From Stentor coeruleus (Eukaryota > Ciliophora > Heterotrichea > Heterotrichida > Stentoridae): a stretch of 64,000 nucleotides of DNA. The stretch is taken from assembly GCA_001970955.1 (NCBI GenBank), contig MPUH01000079.1, forward strand, positions 1 to 64,000. The letters are read 5' to 3'. The stretch's first letter is position 1, and every line of letters begins with the position of its first letter. Positions 1 through 11,494 of this stretch are shown here, one piece after another. Under the pieces are notes generated by a model. It was not told the DNA's origin. It searched no databases and saw nothing but the letters and a program-made list of their open reading frames with translations. The translations under genes and the position numbers were made by a program.

Positions 1-1914
1 GGTCAGACGATATCCAGAGTGTAGACTGCATGCCTAATAATCTTCACCGAGATAATTAGCTAGGTAATAGATTAGTTAACAAATTGCTTTTAATCCTGAA
101 GGCCCATTTTATGATAATAACCAGCATGAATATTGTTGTGCTACTGAGCACATCTCTTACTTATTCTTACCATCATGAATTATGCAATGGACATTTCTAT
201 CTCTTTCTTCAAGGTGTATACCATTCTTTAATTCTGAAAATAGATTTAGTAAAATTCATTAGTGAAACTTGCTATTTGATAAATAATCAAATCATTGAAA
301 AACATTAAAAAATTACTTCAATTAAAAATAATAACTAGTTTTTAGTCTTTACTATTTTATAACTATCTATATGTTTAAATCTCTTAAGATGAAATATTTT
401 TATCCCCTGCACATGCTCTTTACAATCTTTGCAAAAAGTTTTGTTTTTAGCATCTTATCTTTCTTCTTTAAAATCTCTCCAATGCATGATCTAAAGAAAC
501 TTTTTTCTATACTGTTCACCAAGTTTTTCAGCTTCAAGTGCACATTTATGCTTTTCTATTTTGCATAGGGTTTTGCAAATCGATAATCAGTAAAATGGCT
601 CCAAAATATTACTATATTGATTCTATCTTGTGTTCATTAAGTATATAAGGGAAATAGTTCTTCTATTGTTGGGATTGGGCAGTGATAATTTAAGGTTTGG
701 CAAAGATTGGCATGCTTTTGGTCTTTAGTAAATTATGAGTATCACACATAATTTCAGCTTTACTACCCTTTTCTACTTAAATCCTAATATTTAGTTTAAA
801 TTTTATATGACTTTTTCTGTATATTCCTCTCCCATTTAATAAGCAACCATTTAATAAGCAACATAATTTTGTGTTGCTTAATAAGAAAAACTAACGATGA
901 AAATTCAAAGAGGAAATTAAACATTAAATAACATAAATATCTCGATGGCATTGTAGAAGGTACAAAATATCAAAAAAAGCTGACTATTTGGGAAATGCTA
1001 CAAAAACTCACTCAAAATCATGCAATCATTCAAAGATATATATAGTTAAAAAAAGCATAGCTAAGACTTGAATTAATGCAATATGGTTATATGTATAAAA
1101 GTTGCTGGAGATCTTTGTAAATATTTATATGCTATATATTTTTTTATTGCATCGGCAGAATAATATGATGCAGAATCTAGATTTATTTGCTAAGAGCTTC
1201 TTTATTTCTAAGATTTCACAGTAAAAACTAACCTAGTAACACACTGCATTAGTATTTACTTCTTTTCCAAGCTTCTTCTTTACTTCTTACCTTTTAAAGT
1301 CATTGATTCTGGAGGAATCATGATTTTTGGCCCTCTCAGATTTTCTATATAGGTAGTGCTTTTTTATTTGACTACTAATATTATTATATTAAAAATGATT
1401 ATAAGTTTATATGTTTTGGAACATAAGCTTTTTGAAGAGTTTAAATTAATATTTTTAGAAATCACTACAATTTTCTGGTATATAAACTATAATATAGCAA
1501 GATTATCTTATGTTTATTTATGCTTAGATTTTTTTGAAGCTCATTAGGTGTAATTTTATATTATTATAGAAAATGGTACTTAGAAATACATACTTAATTT
1601 AAATATATTCTAACTGAAATTAATTTATCATTATTTAAGTTGCATAGTCATAAATATTAGCATTTTAGACATGCTACTATAATAAATCTACCTGCTATAG
1701 TTTCATAAAACTTTAATCAATTATCCCTAATAATCTTACATTCAATATCCACTATAAAAATTCTTAAAAGCATTAAAAGCCACTAAATCAAGCATTATCT
1801 TATATCAAAACCTATCAAACTTCCAACGACTTAACAACCTATTTGCCTTTATTAAGCCTCTATACTTCCCAAATACTAATTCCATCATTTCAAAAATCTT
1901 CCATTTAACTAAAC
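1..1914. other. AT-rich spacer, no gene recognised
   Basis: No convincing ORF is seen. It contains a tandem copy of a 15-bp unit (about 833-862) whose second copy forms an imperfect 12-bp hairpin with 871-884. A 37-codon open stretch near 930-1047 reads like a short helical peptide but has no start codon in frame. The right end is C/A-rich, as at the other left-hand gene flanks in this window. Confidence 0.5.
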
Positions 1915-2346
1915 CTAATTAGCTTTATCAAGAGCGTATATCTGGCCTAAAATTGTAGCTTTGTTAGTCTCAAAAATGCTGCCATTCATAACCATTTCAT
2001 CTAAGGCAAAATGTGCTTTTTCTATATTGAACATAATATCGAGTTCACAAACATTCTCAAAATACTTATCTAAAGTCTCAACAAGATTATGTATAAACTC
2101 CAAATAAGATAGTTCATTAACATCTTCTTCTTCAAGACCTACAATGAAATAAAGCGAAGCATATCTTCTGTATATAACTTTGAACTGATGATGTTCTAAA
2201 AAGGAGCATTGGTTTTCTGTACGAGATAAGCATTTTCTTACAAGTTCTCCTTCAAGTGTAGCCCTCTCTGAGATGGTCATATAGTTATAGTATTGAGCAA
2301 GTCGGGTTTGCCCTTGTTTGTTTACCATTAGGATAAAGCTAATCAT
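1915..2346 (-). CDS. AP4S1: AP-4 adaptor complex, sigma subunit
   Basis: Small (sigma) subunit of a clathrin-adaptor-type complex that sorts cargo at the trans-Golgi network. The 143-residue protein matches the sigma family over its full length (about 140-160 residues): it opens with MISFILMVNKQGQTRLAQYY and carries the family signatures RKCLSR, the IYRRYASLYFIVG strand, LEFIHNLVETLDKYF and ELDIMFN. The NKQGQTRL opening and the QCSFLEHHQFKVIYRRYA segment are closer to AP-4 sigma than to the AP-1, AP-2 or AP-3 sigmas. The ATG at 2344-2346 is the family start. It has no intron and ends in TAG. It is a minus-strand gene with long AT-rich spacers on both sides. The sigma call is secure; the AP-4 assignment rests on remembered family sequences. 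Confidence 0.9.
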   Translation of the reverse strand: MISFILMVNKQGQTRLAQYYNYMTISERATLEGELVRKCLSRTENQCSFLEHHQFKVIYRRYASLYFIVGLEEEDVNELSYLEFIHNLVETLDKYFENVCELDIMFNIEKAHFALDEMVMNGSIFETNKATILGQIYALDKAN

Positions 2347-4361
2347 GATTATAAATTATGATATAATATGTTTAAAAGAAGCGATTTGGATTAGGATAAG
2401 AATTTATAGTAGGACTAAGAGATTTTACTATGTAAGAAGGGAAATTATTATGTTGAAAGATAGAATTAAGGTTAGAGGAGGATAATATTTTGATAAAGAT
2501 TGATAAAGATTAGGCGAGATTTATTGCTAGTAAAGCTCTGACTAATTAGTTTATATATCTAGGTAATTTTAGTGATTTTCATTGATTCTTTATATTTCTT
2601 AATCCTCCCCTCTAAATAATAACAGCCAAATACAGTGGTTTTTTAATATATAAAGAATCTTATATAATGATGAACAAAAATGCATCAGTGAAAACTTTGG
2701 CAAGGTCAGAGATGACAGAATAAGCTCCTGGCTTTACTGATATTCCAAGAGACTAAAGGTCGCATTCCTTTTAAAAGTGGGAAATTGCAGATACCAGAAA
2801 ATATTGTAGTAAAAGCTTCTAAATTTTGATGTATTGATGAAAATATTCTATGAGATTTCATACAGTTCACTAATGATAAAAATAGCAAAGTTTTTATCAT
2901 GAATTTATTTGCTCATCATAAGAGTTTTGTATTTTCTTAACACGAAAGCTTTGAAAATTCCTGGAGGGTGCATCAAATATGCGCAATCACTAGATACTAT
3001 AATAATTGCAAACTTAAAAATTCATACAAATGAATATAGAATCCGATGTCATTTTAGACGAAAATAAGAAATAGGGAATCTAAAAGTACTAAATAGGCAG
3101 CAATTAAAAGCACACCTAAAAGTACAAGAAGTTTTGAAACTAATATTATTATTAAAGGATTTAGATTAGCGGGGTCTATACAGATTCAATATTTCTGAGC
3201 AACCAGCAAAAAGTAAAAAAGCCTTATTTTATAAATATTTAAATTAGTTAAGTTTATGATATGCTACTTGATATATATTAGGATTAGTTTCAAACAAAAA
3301 AATAATTAATATCAACGAAGATTGATAATGATATTATTTAAAATTTTATTTTTTCAGCTTGGAAATACTATGTTTATATTAGGGATTAATATTCTAATAA
3401 TATGATTGTGTATATTGTAGTTTATAGGATTATATTAATAATTTAGCTAATTTAAAACTAAAAGGTATATTTAGATTATATGATTTAACTTAACACACAA
3501 TAGCTCTTGATGAATTAAGAGTTTTTCTTAAGATAAAAATATATAAATCTATTTTAGTCTCAAACAAGCATATTTTGCATATTATACTAAACTTTGTATG
3601 CATATTTCCTTGGAAAAATATTTCTCACATCATCTCTCTTATATTTGGATATCAAACTAAATAATAAACTTACCAAATCACTATTTGCATGATTAAAATA
3701 AAAAAATTCTTCCAATAATAGCTTTAGTTTCTTCTAATTGTAAAATTTAAACTCAATATATGATTATATTGTAAAAGCTGAGTACCACTTGAAATTTTTA
3801 ATTAATTTATAAGGTTAATTAAAAGCCATCATCTGGTGCTTGAAGTTTTTCATCATAATTACTTTCTAATAAGCTCATATCCTTTTAATAAATTATTTGA
3901 ATTTTACTTTAGCCTGATCTCCTTCACTTCAATTCCTATAATTATTCTCTAAAACTCTTTACAATGCTTCTTGCTCTAAAATTTTACCTCAAAAATTCAT
4001 AATCTAAATTTCCTATTCCTTAAAATCTTATACTGTTTTTCAATTTATATTTTTGACAATCAAAGAATAGAAAATTCCCCTTCCAGTCTCATATTAAAAC
4101 TTTGTCCATGCTTATTTTTGGTTTTTCAGCTTTCTATTCAAGTGTACCTATTCAAATCTCTAATAAAAATATTCAACCATTAATTTTTTAAGTTAATTTC
4201 CAGTTAGTATTTTTGCAAGTCTTCTAAAGTCTATTCGTATAAAAATCAAATTCCATACATATAACAATTTTAACTTAAAATTTTTAAACTCAGTCAAAAT
4301 CCTTAAAATAATTCTTTAGATGAACTGAAATTAATTAAACATTTTATGGTTCATAATATAA
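2347..4361. other. 2-kb spacer between divergent genes
   Basis: Left third is G/T-rich, right third C/A-rich. A less AT-rich patch at about 2690-3000 has broken open frames on both strands (for example a 64-codon minus-strand frame 2706-2900 ending in TGA). It could be a decayed coding relic, but I recognise no family. Confidence 0.4.
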
Positions 4362-4757
4362 ATGGAAGCTATTGCTGAATATAAAGTCAGTTTGTATTGC
4401 TGTATGATTAACAACTGTAATAAGACTTACAGCACAAAATTTAACTTGAAAAGACATGTTGAAATTTCTCATCTCAAGCAAAAAAAGCAAAAATGCGAAT
4501 ATTGTAATAAATTATTTGTCAGTAGACAGAATCTTAGAGAGCATACTTTTATTCATACAGGATTAAAACCTTATCAATGCTCGTTTTGTGGAGAGTATTT
4601 TAGACAGATATCACAATTATCTTTACATAAAAGGAATCATGAAATGAAGGAAAAACCTAAAGGGTACTGTTTAGACGCAACAACCCTAGGATTAAGGCAA
4701 ATTAATTTGACCCAGATGCTTGAGCAAAAAATAAAAGAGAGTTGCCTTTTGAAATAA
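4362..4757 (+). CDS. Three-finger C2H2 zinc-finger protein
   Basis: A 131-residue protein made almost entirely of three C2H2 fingers: C14-x4-C19-x12-H32-x4-H37, C45-x2-C48-x12-H61-x3-H65 and C73-x2-C76-x12-H89-x3-H93. The second linker (TGLKPYQ) is close to the classical TGEKPY linker that marks DNA-binding tandem fingers, so a nuclear DNA- or RNA-binding role is inferred. The first finger has the C-x4-C spacing seen in TFIIIA-type fingers. The C-terminal 38 residues are basic and unstructured. The ATG is the first in frame after an AT-rich leader, and the stop is TAA. The target is unknown; the protein is far shorter than TFIIIA (nine fingers). Confidence 0.85.
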   Translation: MEAIAEYKVSLYCCMINNCNKTYSTKFNLKRHVEISHLKQKKQKCEYCNKLFVSRQNLREHTFIHTGLKPYQCSFCGEYFRQISQLSLHKRNHEMKEKPKGYCLDATTLGLRQINLTQMLEQKIKESCLLK

Positions 4758-6227
4758 ATAACTTTCTTTATTTAAATTGGGTAGGAAGATAGTAAATTGA
4801 TTGATAATATGAATGATTGATTGTTGCATGGAACTTTTACGCAAAAAGTTTATAAGAAATTGTATGCAGATAATAGAGGATTGCGATGGAAATGAATTTG
4901 TGAAATGATTTTAGTAATATTTGAAGTAGATATTAGTGAAAAATAATTCATTAGATAGGGTTGAGAAAGTATGATAATTACATATACTAGGTGTTGTTTG
5001 AGTGCTAGTAGATGGTAAGGAGTTTAATCAGTAAGGATAACTTTGATATTTGCAAATTAAAGTTCTATCAAAAATTTTGAGAAAATTTTTAATAAAATGC
5101 CAAGGTAGGCTAGTCAAAGAATTATTGATTAGATAAAACGCAACTATATGTAGGAAAAAAATAGAGTTTAACAAGTAGTGAGTAGATTTTATTATATTCT
5201 TATAGCTTTTGTATTAAAATATTCTAATTTTGATACATATTTATAATATAGCTTAAAATATTCATTCAAACTCCTTTTAATATAAATTTTTATACAATAA
5301 TAAATTATTTGATGCGGGTTTCGTCTCATTTGAAGTTTTTGTAAGATTAGTTTAAGTTTGTATGAAAAAAAATATAAAATTAGTGAATTTTTATCTTAGA
5401 AAAGCTAAATTCAAATAACAGCATCAAACTTATTTGCTTAAATCGATTTTTTTAGTTATTTTGATAATAATTTCCGTATTAATTTTCTAGCAAAAACAAC
5501 AGCATGGCTTAGTTACATAAAAATCCGTGTTTTTGAATTTAAAACACAATTTTTCTAGACAAGCTAGTCTATAAATGAATTATAAAAAATTATACTTTTT
5601 ATATTTAAATGGCAAACTTCATTCTGATTTACTAACTTATTTTAAACAAAAATTTGATATTTCTATCGCAAATAGTATTTTAATTGGTCTGTATTATATC
5701 TAGTCTATTAAAAAAACCAATAATTCACACTCATTTTTTTGTTATCTATAATTTTATTATAAAGCTTCAGTTTTCACTTTCGCAAATAATAAATTAATAA
5801 ATCTACAATAAATATCTGAGTCCATAACGAAAATACCTTATTTTATATGTCATACTTTATATTACATAATTTTTATTCAAAATCGAAGCTATTTGAATGA
5901 ATTCAGTTATATAAAATAGAACTAAATCATCATTTATCAGAAAGTGCAACAACAAAGACAAATCAAAATACAATATTTATATTAAAGTATGATTTGTATT
6001 ATATAAATTGTGAAAAAATTCCTATTTAGATTTTTAGTCACAAAACTCGTACTTTACAAGTAAAATAAGATTTTAAAAATCATACTCTTTCAATTCATAG
6101 TAATTTCGACTTGAAAAACTTTCAAAATTCATCCGAAATCCTTATATTTTATAGCATCATAGTTAAAAACCCATCTCTTTTTATCATATTTTAAATTACT
6201 GCAAGAAGCTATTCTAATTCCTTTATT
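4758..6227. other. AT-rich spacer between convergent genes
   Basis: No ORF, RNA gene or clear repeat is seen. The left part is G/T-rich, the right part C/A-rich. Confidence 0.5.
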
Positions 6228-6968
6228 TTAATCATTTATCCTTTCGTATCCATTTCCTTTAATATTTTCTAATTCATGTTTAGCCATAACCCCTATCCAA
6301 ACAACAACCCCAAGAAGTGAAGCTAATCCAATAATCAACATTGCAATATTCAAAATTGTACTTTCCCCTTCATTATCTGTCAAGCTCTCAAGCGTCCCTG
6401 CAGCATAAAGACCTACAATAATCTTCATTGAACACCCAAAGGTCCCTAGAACAAAATCTCTAATATTAATATTTGTAATCGATAATGCATAATTTACCAA
6501 TGTAGAAGGCAAAGGGGATAATCTTAACAGAAATACAATTTTTAAACCTTGGGTATCAGCTGCTTTAACTATAGCTTGTATATTCGGATGATTATTATTA
6601 AGATAATTTTCTACTGAAGACTTGAGTAAAAATTTTCCAATAAAAAATGATAAAGAAAAACCTATTAAAACAGCAGAGAGTGATAAACAAAAGCCGATAA
6701 GTGCACCAGGGAATATAGAATAGATGTAGATACTTGTATAGTTTACTATAATATTCAATATTGGTGTTGGTAGCAAGCAGGCTATTGTGATTATGTCTAG
6801 TATGAAAAGTATGCTCAAACTAGTTATTTTGTTAAGTTTTACCCATTTGAGTGTCTCTTCAACTTTTCCTATAATTGTGTTGAAATATAGTAAAAATGCT
6901 GTAAACAAAGCTAATTGAATTACAACCAAAAGTATAAATACAGTCAATTTGCAATTTGTTTTTTTCAT
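6228..6968 (-). CDS. VTT/SNARE-associated membrane protein (TVP38/TMEM64-like)
   Basis: A 246-residue multi-pass membrane protein. Hydrophobic segments lie at about residues 8-32, 48-70, 78-112, 140-165 and 200-225. The central block matches the VTT (SNARE-associated, DedA/TVP38/TMEM64) domain: the FPGALIGFCLSLSAVLIGFS membrane turn followed by FFIGKFLL, and the later LRLSPLPSTLVNYALSIT motif. VTT proteins act in Golgi/ER membrane homeostasis, and relatives such as TMEM41B and VMP1 are lipid scramblases. Scramblase activity here is inference only. Start ATG 6966-6968, stop TAA. It lies 68 bp left of the start-distal end of the cyclin gene on the same strand, so the two form a close tandem pair. 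Confidence 0.8.
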   Translation of the reverse strand: MKKTNCKLTVFILLVVIQLALFTAFLLYFNTIIGKVEETLKWVKLNKITSLSILFILDIITIACLLPTPILNIIVNYTSIYIYSIFPGALIGFCLSLSAVLIGFSLSFFIGKFLLKSSVENYLNNNHPNIQAIVKAADTQGLKIVFLLRLSPLPSTLVNYALSITNINIRDFVLGTFGCSMKIIVGLYAAGTLESLTDNEGESTILNIAMLIIGLASLLGVVVWIGVMAKHELENIKGNGYERIND

Positions 6969-7036
6969 TTTTATATGCTTTTTAAGTCTTTACCAAGAAG
7001 ATTACATGTGTTTTTAAATAATTACATATTATTTCA

Positions 7037-7840
7037 TTAGAATTTGTTGTTTATCAGACAGTAGTATTTGTTTTCCAGTTCCTGTATTCGTAGCTCTTTT
7101 TCGTTTATTCCTGTGAGTTTTTCAAGGTAGCTTGACCAGTAGTTCTTTAATCCAAGTTTTTTTCTCGCAAAAGCTATACAAGAGCATGCGATAATTTTAT
7201 CACTTTCTAAAACAAGCTCTGGTATCCTATTCGCCACTTCAGCCAAAGTTATTGAATACTTGCCAACTTTCTCATCAACCTTCTCAAACCCTGCCTTATT
7301 TCTCATCTCTTCTCTTTTGACAACTCCTATTTCTTTATATTTTTCTACATAATAAAGTGAAGTTTTTCTAGCTATTTTCCAATCAAGCAACTTTAAAACT
7401 TCAACTTCCAATTTCCTTAGCCCATCTTCACTAAGCCCATCAGCGCATTCTGCAAGTTGCTCAAGACCTAACCTCAAATCATCACAATTAAATTTTGTAG
7501 CTAAACTCCAGCATACAAGAATCAAAGCTTTATATCTATCAATAGAAAAAACTCTCAAACTATTGACAATATCAAAGATTTTTGAGGCTAGGATTTGCAC
7601 ATCTAAGCCAGTTTTGGCTGCTCTACATAGTTCTTCAAGAAACTCTATATGTCTTTCTCTGTATTTGAGGAATATTTTATTAACAGAGGGTTGGGATTTG
7701 GATTTAAACGATTTTGACCCTTTGGAATTATTGAATTCACAGTAAACAGTTGGGTTTATAGTGTTTCTGCGTTGATGCTTGGGGATTCCTGGGAGTTTTT
7801 CGCTTGTATTGGTGAAAGATTTGTCTATGCACGTTTTCAT
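7037..7840 (-). CDS. Cyclin-domain protein
   Basis: A 267-residue protein with one recognisable cyclin box at about residues 65-165. The helix reading ALILVCWSLATKFNCDDLRL matches the conserved cyclin helix (LACLFIASKYEE type). It is followed by the LRKLEVEVLKLLDWKI segment equivalent to the ME..IL..L.W motif, and by a second helical half (about 195-260) that could be the C-terminal fold. The N-terminal 60 residues are basic, serine-rich and probably disordered. Cyclins bind and activate cyclin-dependent kinases; ciliates carry many divergent ones. No destruction box is obvious. Start ATG 7838-7840, stop TAA. The subfamily is not assignable by eye. Confidence 0.75.
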   Translation of the reverse strand: MKTCIDKSFTNTSEKLPGIPKHQRRNTINPTVYCEFNNSKGSKSFKSKSQPSVNKIFLKYRERHIEFLEELCRAAKTGLDVQILASKIFDIVNSLRVFSIDRYKALILVCWSLATKFNCDDLRLGLEQLAECADGLSEDGLRKLEVEVLKLLDWKIARKTSLYYVEKYKEIGVVKREEMRNKAGFEKVDEKVGKYSITLAEVANRIPELVLESDKIIACSCIAFARKKLGLKNYWSSYLEKLTGINEKELRIQELENKYYCLINNKF

Positions 7841-9433
7841 TTTTAAATTTATTACTAAATATCAAAATGTGGGAAATATAGTAACTAATGAGAAAGAGGA
7901 GAATTGTGTTTAGGAATGCTGAGTAATGATATAGGGAAGGATAAAATACTATTGAATTGATAGAGGAAGTGATATAATAGGGAAAAAATAGAAAGTGATT
8001 TTTTGCTTTAGGGGTTTATGAGTTGGAATAAATTTTTATGAATTATAGAAAATCATGATGATTTGTAATTAGAAATTAGTATTTGATATATATGAATAGG
8101 ATTTTTTAATAGTTTGTATTTAAAGAAGTTAATGCTAAGACTGGATTTTTTGGTAAATGCAATCAAGATGAAATAAAGGATGATATTTGCTAAGGTATGT
8201 GATACTTAGTTTAAGTTTGATATGATTTTGAGAATTAGTTTCAATTAGTTTAGGTTTTTTGATGAGAATTAATTAAAAATTATGGGGATGGCTTTATGGA
8301 CGAAAAATAGCACGCTGTGTTTGAGTAGAGAGAGAATTATTGATGCTTAAATCAGATATTTTTAATGAAAAGCTAGCTTAAATAGTATTATCAGACTCAC
8401 TTTTTGTCTGAATATTTAAAATTTATTAGAAGAAGGTTAATTTTTATTAATATTAGGCATTGAAGCATAAGATAAATACTATGTAAGGCATAAAGATGCA
8501 GAGCTTTCAAGTTTCCATAACTCAGCAGGCAGAGTGCTAGGCTATTTGGAGTAGACTTAATGATATTTAATATTTTTTGACTATCAGCCAAAAAAACTAA
8601 TAATAATTAACTATTGACATAATGAAATAAATCGGGGCAATTTTTGGATATGCTGATTTATAAATATAGCATTCATAAACTTTACTTTCTTACATCAATA
8701 AATCTGAATTCAACCAGATTCAAACTTTTCTGGGCTTTAACTCTTTAGAATTTATTTAAAGAAATTTTGATTTTCTCTTTACAAAATACCTTCCTGATAT
8801 GAAATCTTAAAGTATAATTAAAATATATCTAATGAATTCGATTCAATTCCTTGATCCACAAAAAATAGTAAGATATTTTTATCTATCCATAGTATTACCA
8901 ATTGCTGATTCAAGGTTTCTATTCAAATTTTATAGTAAATAATTTAGACTTCATACTGACCATAGATATCAAGTATTTACCCATTTATATGCATATATTC
9001 AACTTTGAAAGTGGTATATAATAAATAAGATTTTAGCTATTGCCAATATAGCATGATCATTTATTTTATTTTTAAAGTTATTAGCCTAAAGTTCAGTGGG
9101 TTCAATCCTACTTGATAGCGTTTTTTATTATATTTTATATAATTAAAAGATCATGCTGTTTTTTCTATATTTCAAACTAAATTTACGACAATATACTTTA
9201 TATTCTAAAAAATGTAAGAATATTCTTGAAATCCTATAATATCAATCGTAAAATTTTGAAGTTTCTAAAGAGTATAACAAATGATTACTTTAACCTAATA
9301 ATTATGTATAATAACACAATCACTAGTAAATAAAAAGCAGCGTTTAAACTACAACAAATATAAATTTCCATACATCTAAATTTCACTTCACATAAAATAT
9401 TTACTTCAAATCAATAATGCATAAGAAATATAT
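7841..9433. other. AT-rich spacer; tRNA-like fragments only
   Basis: Contains an A-box-like string near 8511-8522 and a B-box-like string near 9098-9106 followed by a T run, but neither folds into a tRNA cloverleaf. Otherwise no gene is seen. G/T-rich at left, C/A-rich at right. Confidence 0.4.
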
Positions 9434-10273
9434 TTATAATACTATAACTTTCATTAGCTTCTGCCATAAGTATTTTTTCTCAATAAGCTTCAAACTCATA
9501 CAATCATGAACCATAAGCCTCCTATCCAATCCACAAGAGTACACATTCGACTCTTTACAAAAAATACTCTGTAAAGCTCCAACACTTCTTATTTTTGTTT
9601 TCCCAAGAATTATCAACTCTTTATTCATCTTATACATATGCCCTGCAACATCACCAACATATATAAAATCTTCAAATACATATAAACACGATATTGGTAA
9701 ATGACAATTATGTCCTTCCTTATTCAGCATAACAACTTTTTGAGGTTTTTTCGCTCTAAAATCATGTATTTTAATCTCGTTTTTCGTTGTAGCAACATAA
9801 AATTTATTATCATCAATCCAGCATTTCGCGTCAAAAACATGGTCTTTAGGTTTGAAAGTCCACGCTTTCCATTTCAAGCTCTGTTTATTTAAATCCCATA
9901 CTTCTGCATTATTGTCTCCACATAAAGCTAAACTTTCAGCTAAATTTGATATCCCAGAGCATTCTTGGATTTGTGTTTTGTATATATGGTCGTTAAAATA
10001 AAATTCTCCATTAGGATAAGCGAGGATTATGGAATTGTTATATATTCCCCCATCTATGATTTTTTTTGAACTACTATGAACTGATGTAAATGTTCCTTCT
10101 AGTGAAAATTTATCAACTGAGCCAAGTGATCGGAATGCATAGAAATCCTCATCTGATGGAATTATATTGACAATACCCAAACCCTGCCCTGTTGGTCCTA
10201 GGTTATGGAGTTCTGGATCTAAGACTTTTATACTACCGGTGTGATCCCCTAGTATAATTGTCCTTGATTCCAT
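9434..10273 (-). CDS. WDR74: WDR74/NSA1-like WD40 ribosome-biogenesis protein
   Basis: A 279-residue beta-propeller protein. The C-terminal half carries the signature of WDR74 (yeast Nsa1): a variable blade ending in EIKIHDFRAKKPQKVV, then a blade ending in YVGDVAGHMYKM, then the near-invariant VGALQSIFC...YSCGLDRRLMVHD...EKKYLWQKL block, which in animals reads SVRgLqch...asCGLDRvLRih...KvYLK. Nsa1/WDR74 joins nucleolar pre-60S particles and is released by the AAA-ATPase Rix7/NVL. The protein is shorter than human WDR74 (385 residues), mainly at the C-terminal tail. Start ATG 10271-10273, stop TAA. Confidence 0.8.
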   Translation of the reverse strand: MESRTIILGDHTGSIKVLDPELHNLGPTGQGLGIVNIIPSDEDFYAFRSLGSVDKFSLEGTFTSVHSSSKKIIDGGIYNNSIILAYPNGEFYFNDHIYKTQIQECSGISNLAESLALCGDNNAEVWDLNKQSLKWKAWTFKPKDHVFDAKCWIDDNKFYVATTKNEIKIHDFRAKKPQKVVMLNKEGHNCHLPISCLYVFEDFIYVGDVAGHMYKMNKELIILGKTKIRSVGALQSIFCKESNVYSCGLDRRLMVHDCMSLKLIEKKYLWQKLMKVIVL

Positions 10274-11494
10274 TTTTTGTTATATAAGTGGTTAATGTAG
10301 GTTTTATGTAGGAGTGAGGGCTTTTTTAGTCTTACAGAGGGTTTTTAATCAAAAATAAGATATGTGGTTTATTTTCCTGGCAAGGCTATTTTGGTTTAAA
10401 AGAATTATGATTGTATATATTAAGTTTAAGTCTTTTGTCTAAATGATGAATAATCATGAATGTCTAATATAGAGATTAGTTATACACTTTTTATATTAGA
10501 ATTATCAAAACTAAGGCAAAATGTAACACTAGCATACCATCTGTGCTAATAATTTCTTAGTTTTTTATATAAAATCTTATAACTAAACTACAAACTTCAT
10601 AAAACTTCACCTTCTCTCTATCCCATATTATAAAAAACTTATAAATTTATCAGATATAATATTTAAAGCTTTCACCTTCTAAACTTTTTATCTCTTTAAT
10701 TATCTTTACTATATAACCTTGAGCCTTATTATAATTATGATTATTTAGGTTGTATTATAGCTCCTAATCTCTTATTTCTATGAGTAAAAATGCATACTGA
10801 CCACTATTGATTTTATCATAATAATAAAAGAGGAGTTAATGAAAAACTTAAGGTTATCTGAAGGTAGTAATTTTTAATCTTTGTTTTTGTTAAAAAGTCT
10901 GAAACAAAAGTTTATGTTTATAGAAAATTTCTTGAAATGCATATTAAAAACTATTATGAAGAATAGCATGAACTTACAACGTTTTCAAAATATTGATGCA
11001 TATACAAAAATCATCAAATAATTAAGATATTTTGTTTACTATATTGTCTTATAATAATATACATTTTAAAGATATTAAAAATGATTTAGAATATTATGTT
11101 CTGGTTTCAAAAGTTATAGTTTAACATTAAAAAGCATATAGTAAAGCCAAAAAGAATAAAGCTGATATATTGAATATACATTATTAAGCAATTACAGCAA
11201 AACTTGTATATAAGTTCTATGCTATTTAGAAATTATCACTCATGGTATAAATTCATTAATCTAGTTACCTTTTATATAATTGCCAAGAATAAGTTATTGT
11301 AATTTTAAATTTGCAGCCCATAAAAAGCTAAATATAAAACAAAATTACATCATTATAGCGTAAACCTCCATAGAAATTCCCAAAAAACGAAACAATCTCA
11401 CTCACCTTATATCTCTACACAACAACAAAAATTCACATCCTGAAAAATAACCCACAAAATGAATTATATTTAAAAATTATTCAAGCCGGGCTGT
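10274..11494. other. AT-rich spacer
   Basis: No gene or repeat recognised. G/T-rich just right of the WDR74 start, C/A-rich approaching the next gene, although both neighbours are on the minus strand. Confidence 0.5.

Noticed and set aside
2706-2900. 64-codon minus-strand ORF
   Set aside because: No recognisable domain, ends in the otherwise almost unused TGA, and the flanking frames are broken; kept only as a note in the spacer entry.
8505-8560. A-box-like TAACTCAGCAGG string resembling a tRNA D-arm
   Set aside because: No anticodon stem and no B box downstream; also lies within a meaningless reverse ORF.
9037-9120. tRNA-like sequence with GTTCAATCC (B-box match) followed by a T run
   Set aside because: Acceptor pairing can be forced, but no D-arm or anticodon arm forms and the T loop is one base short.
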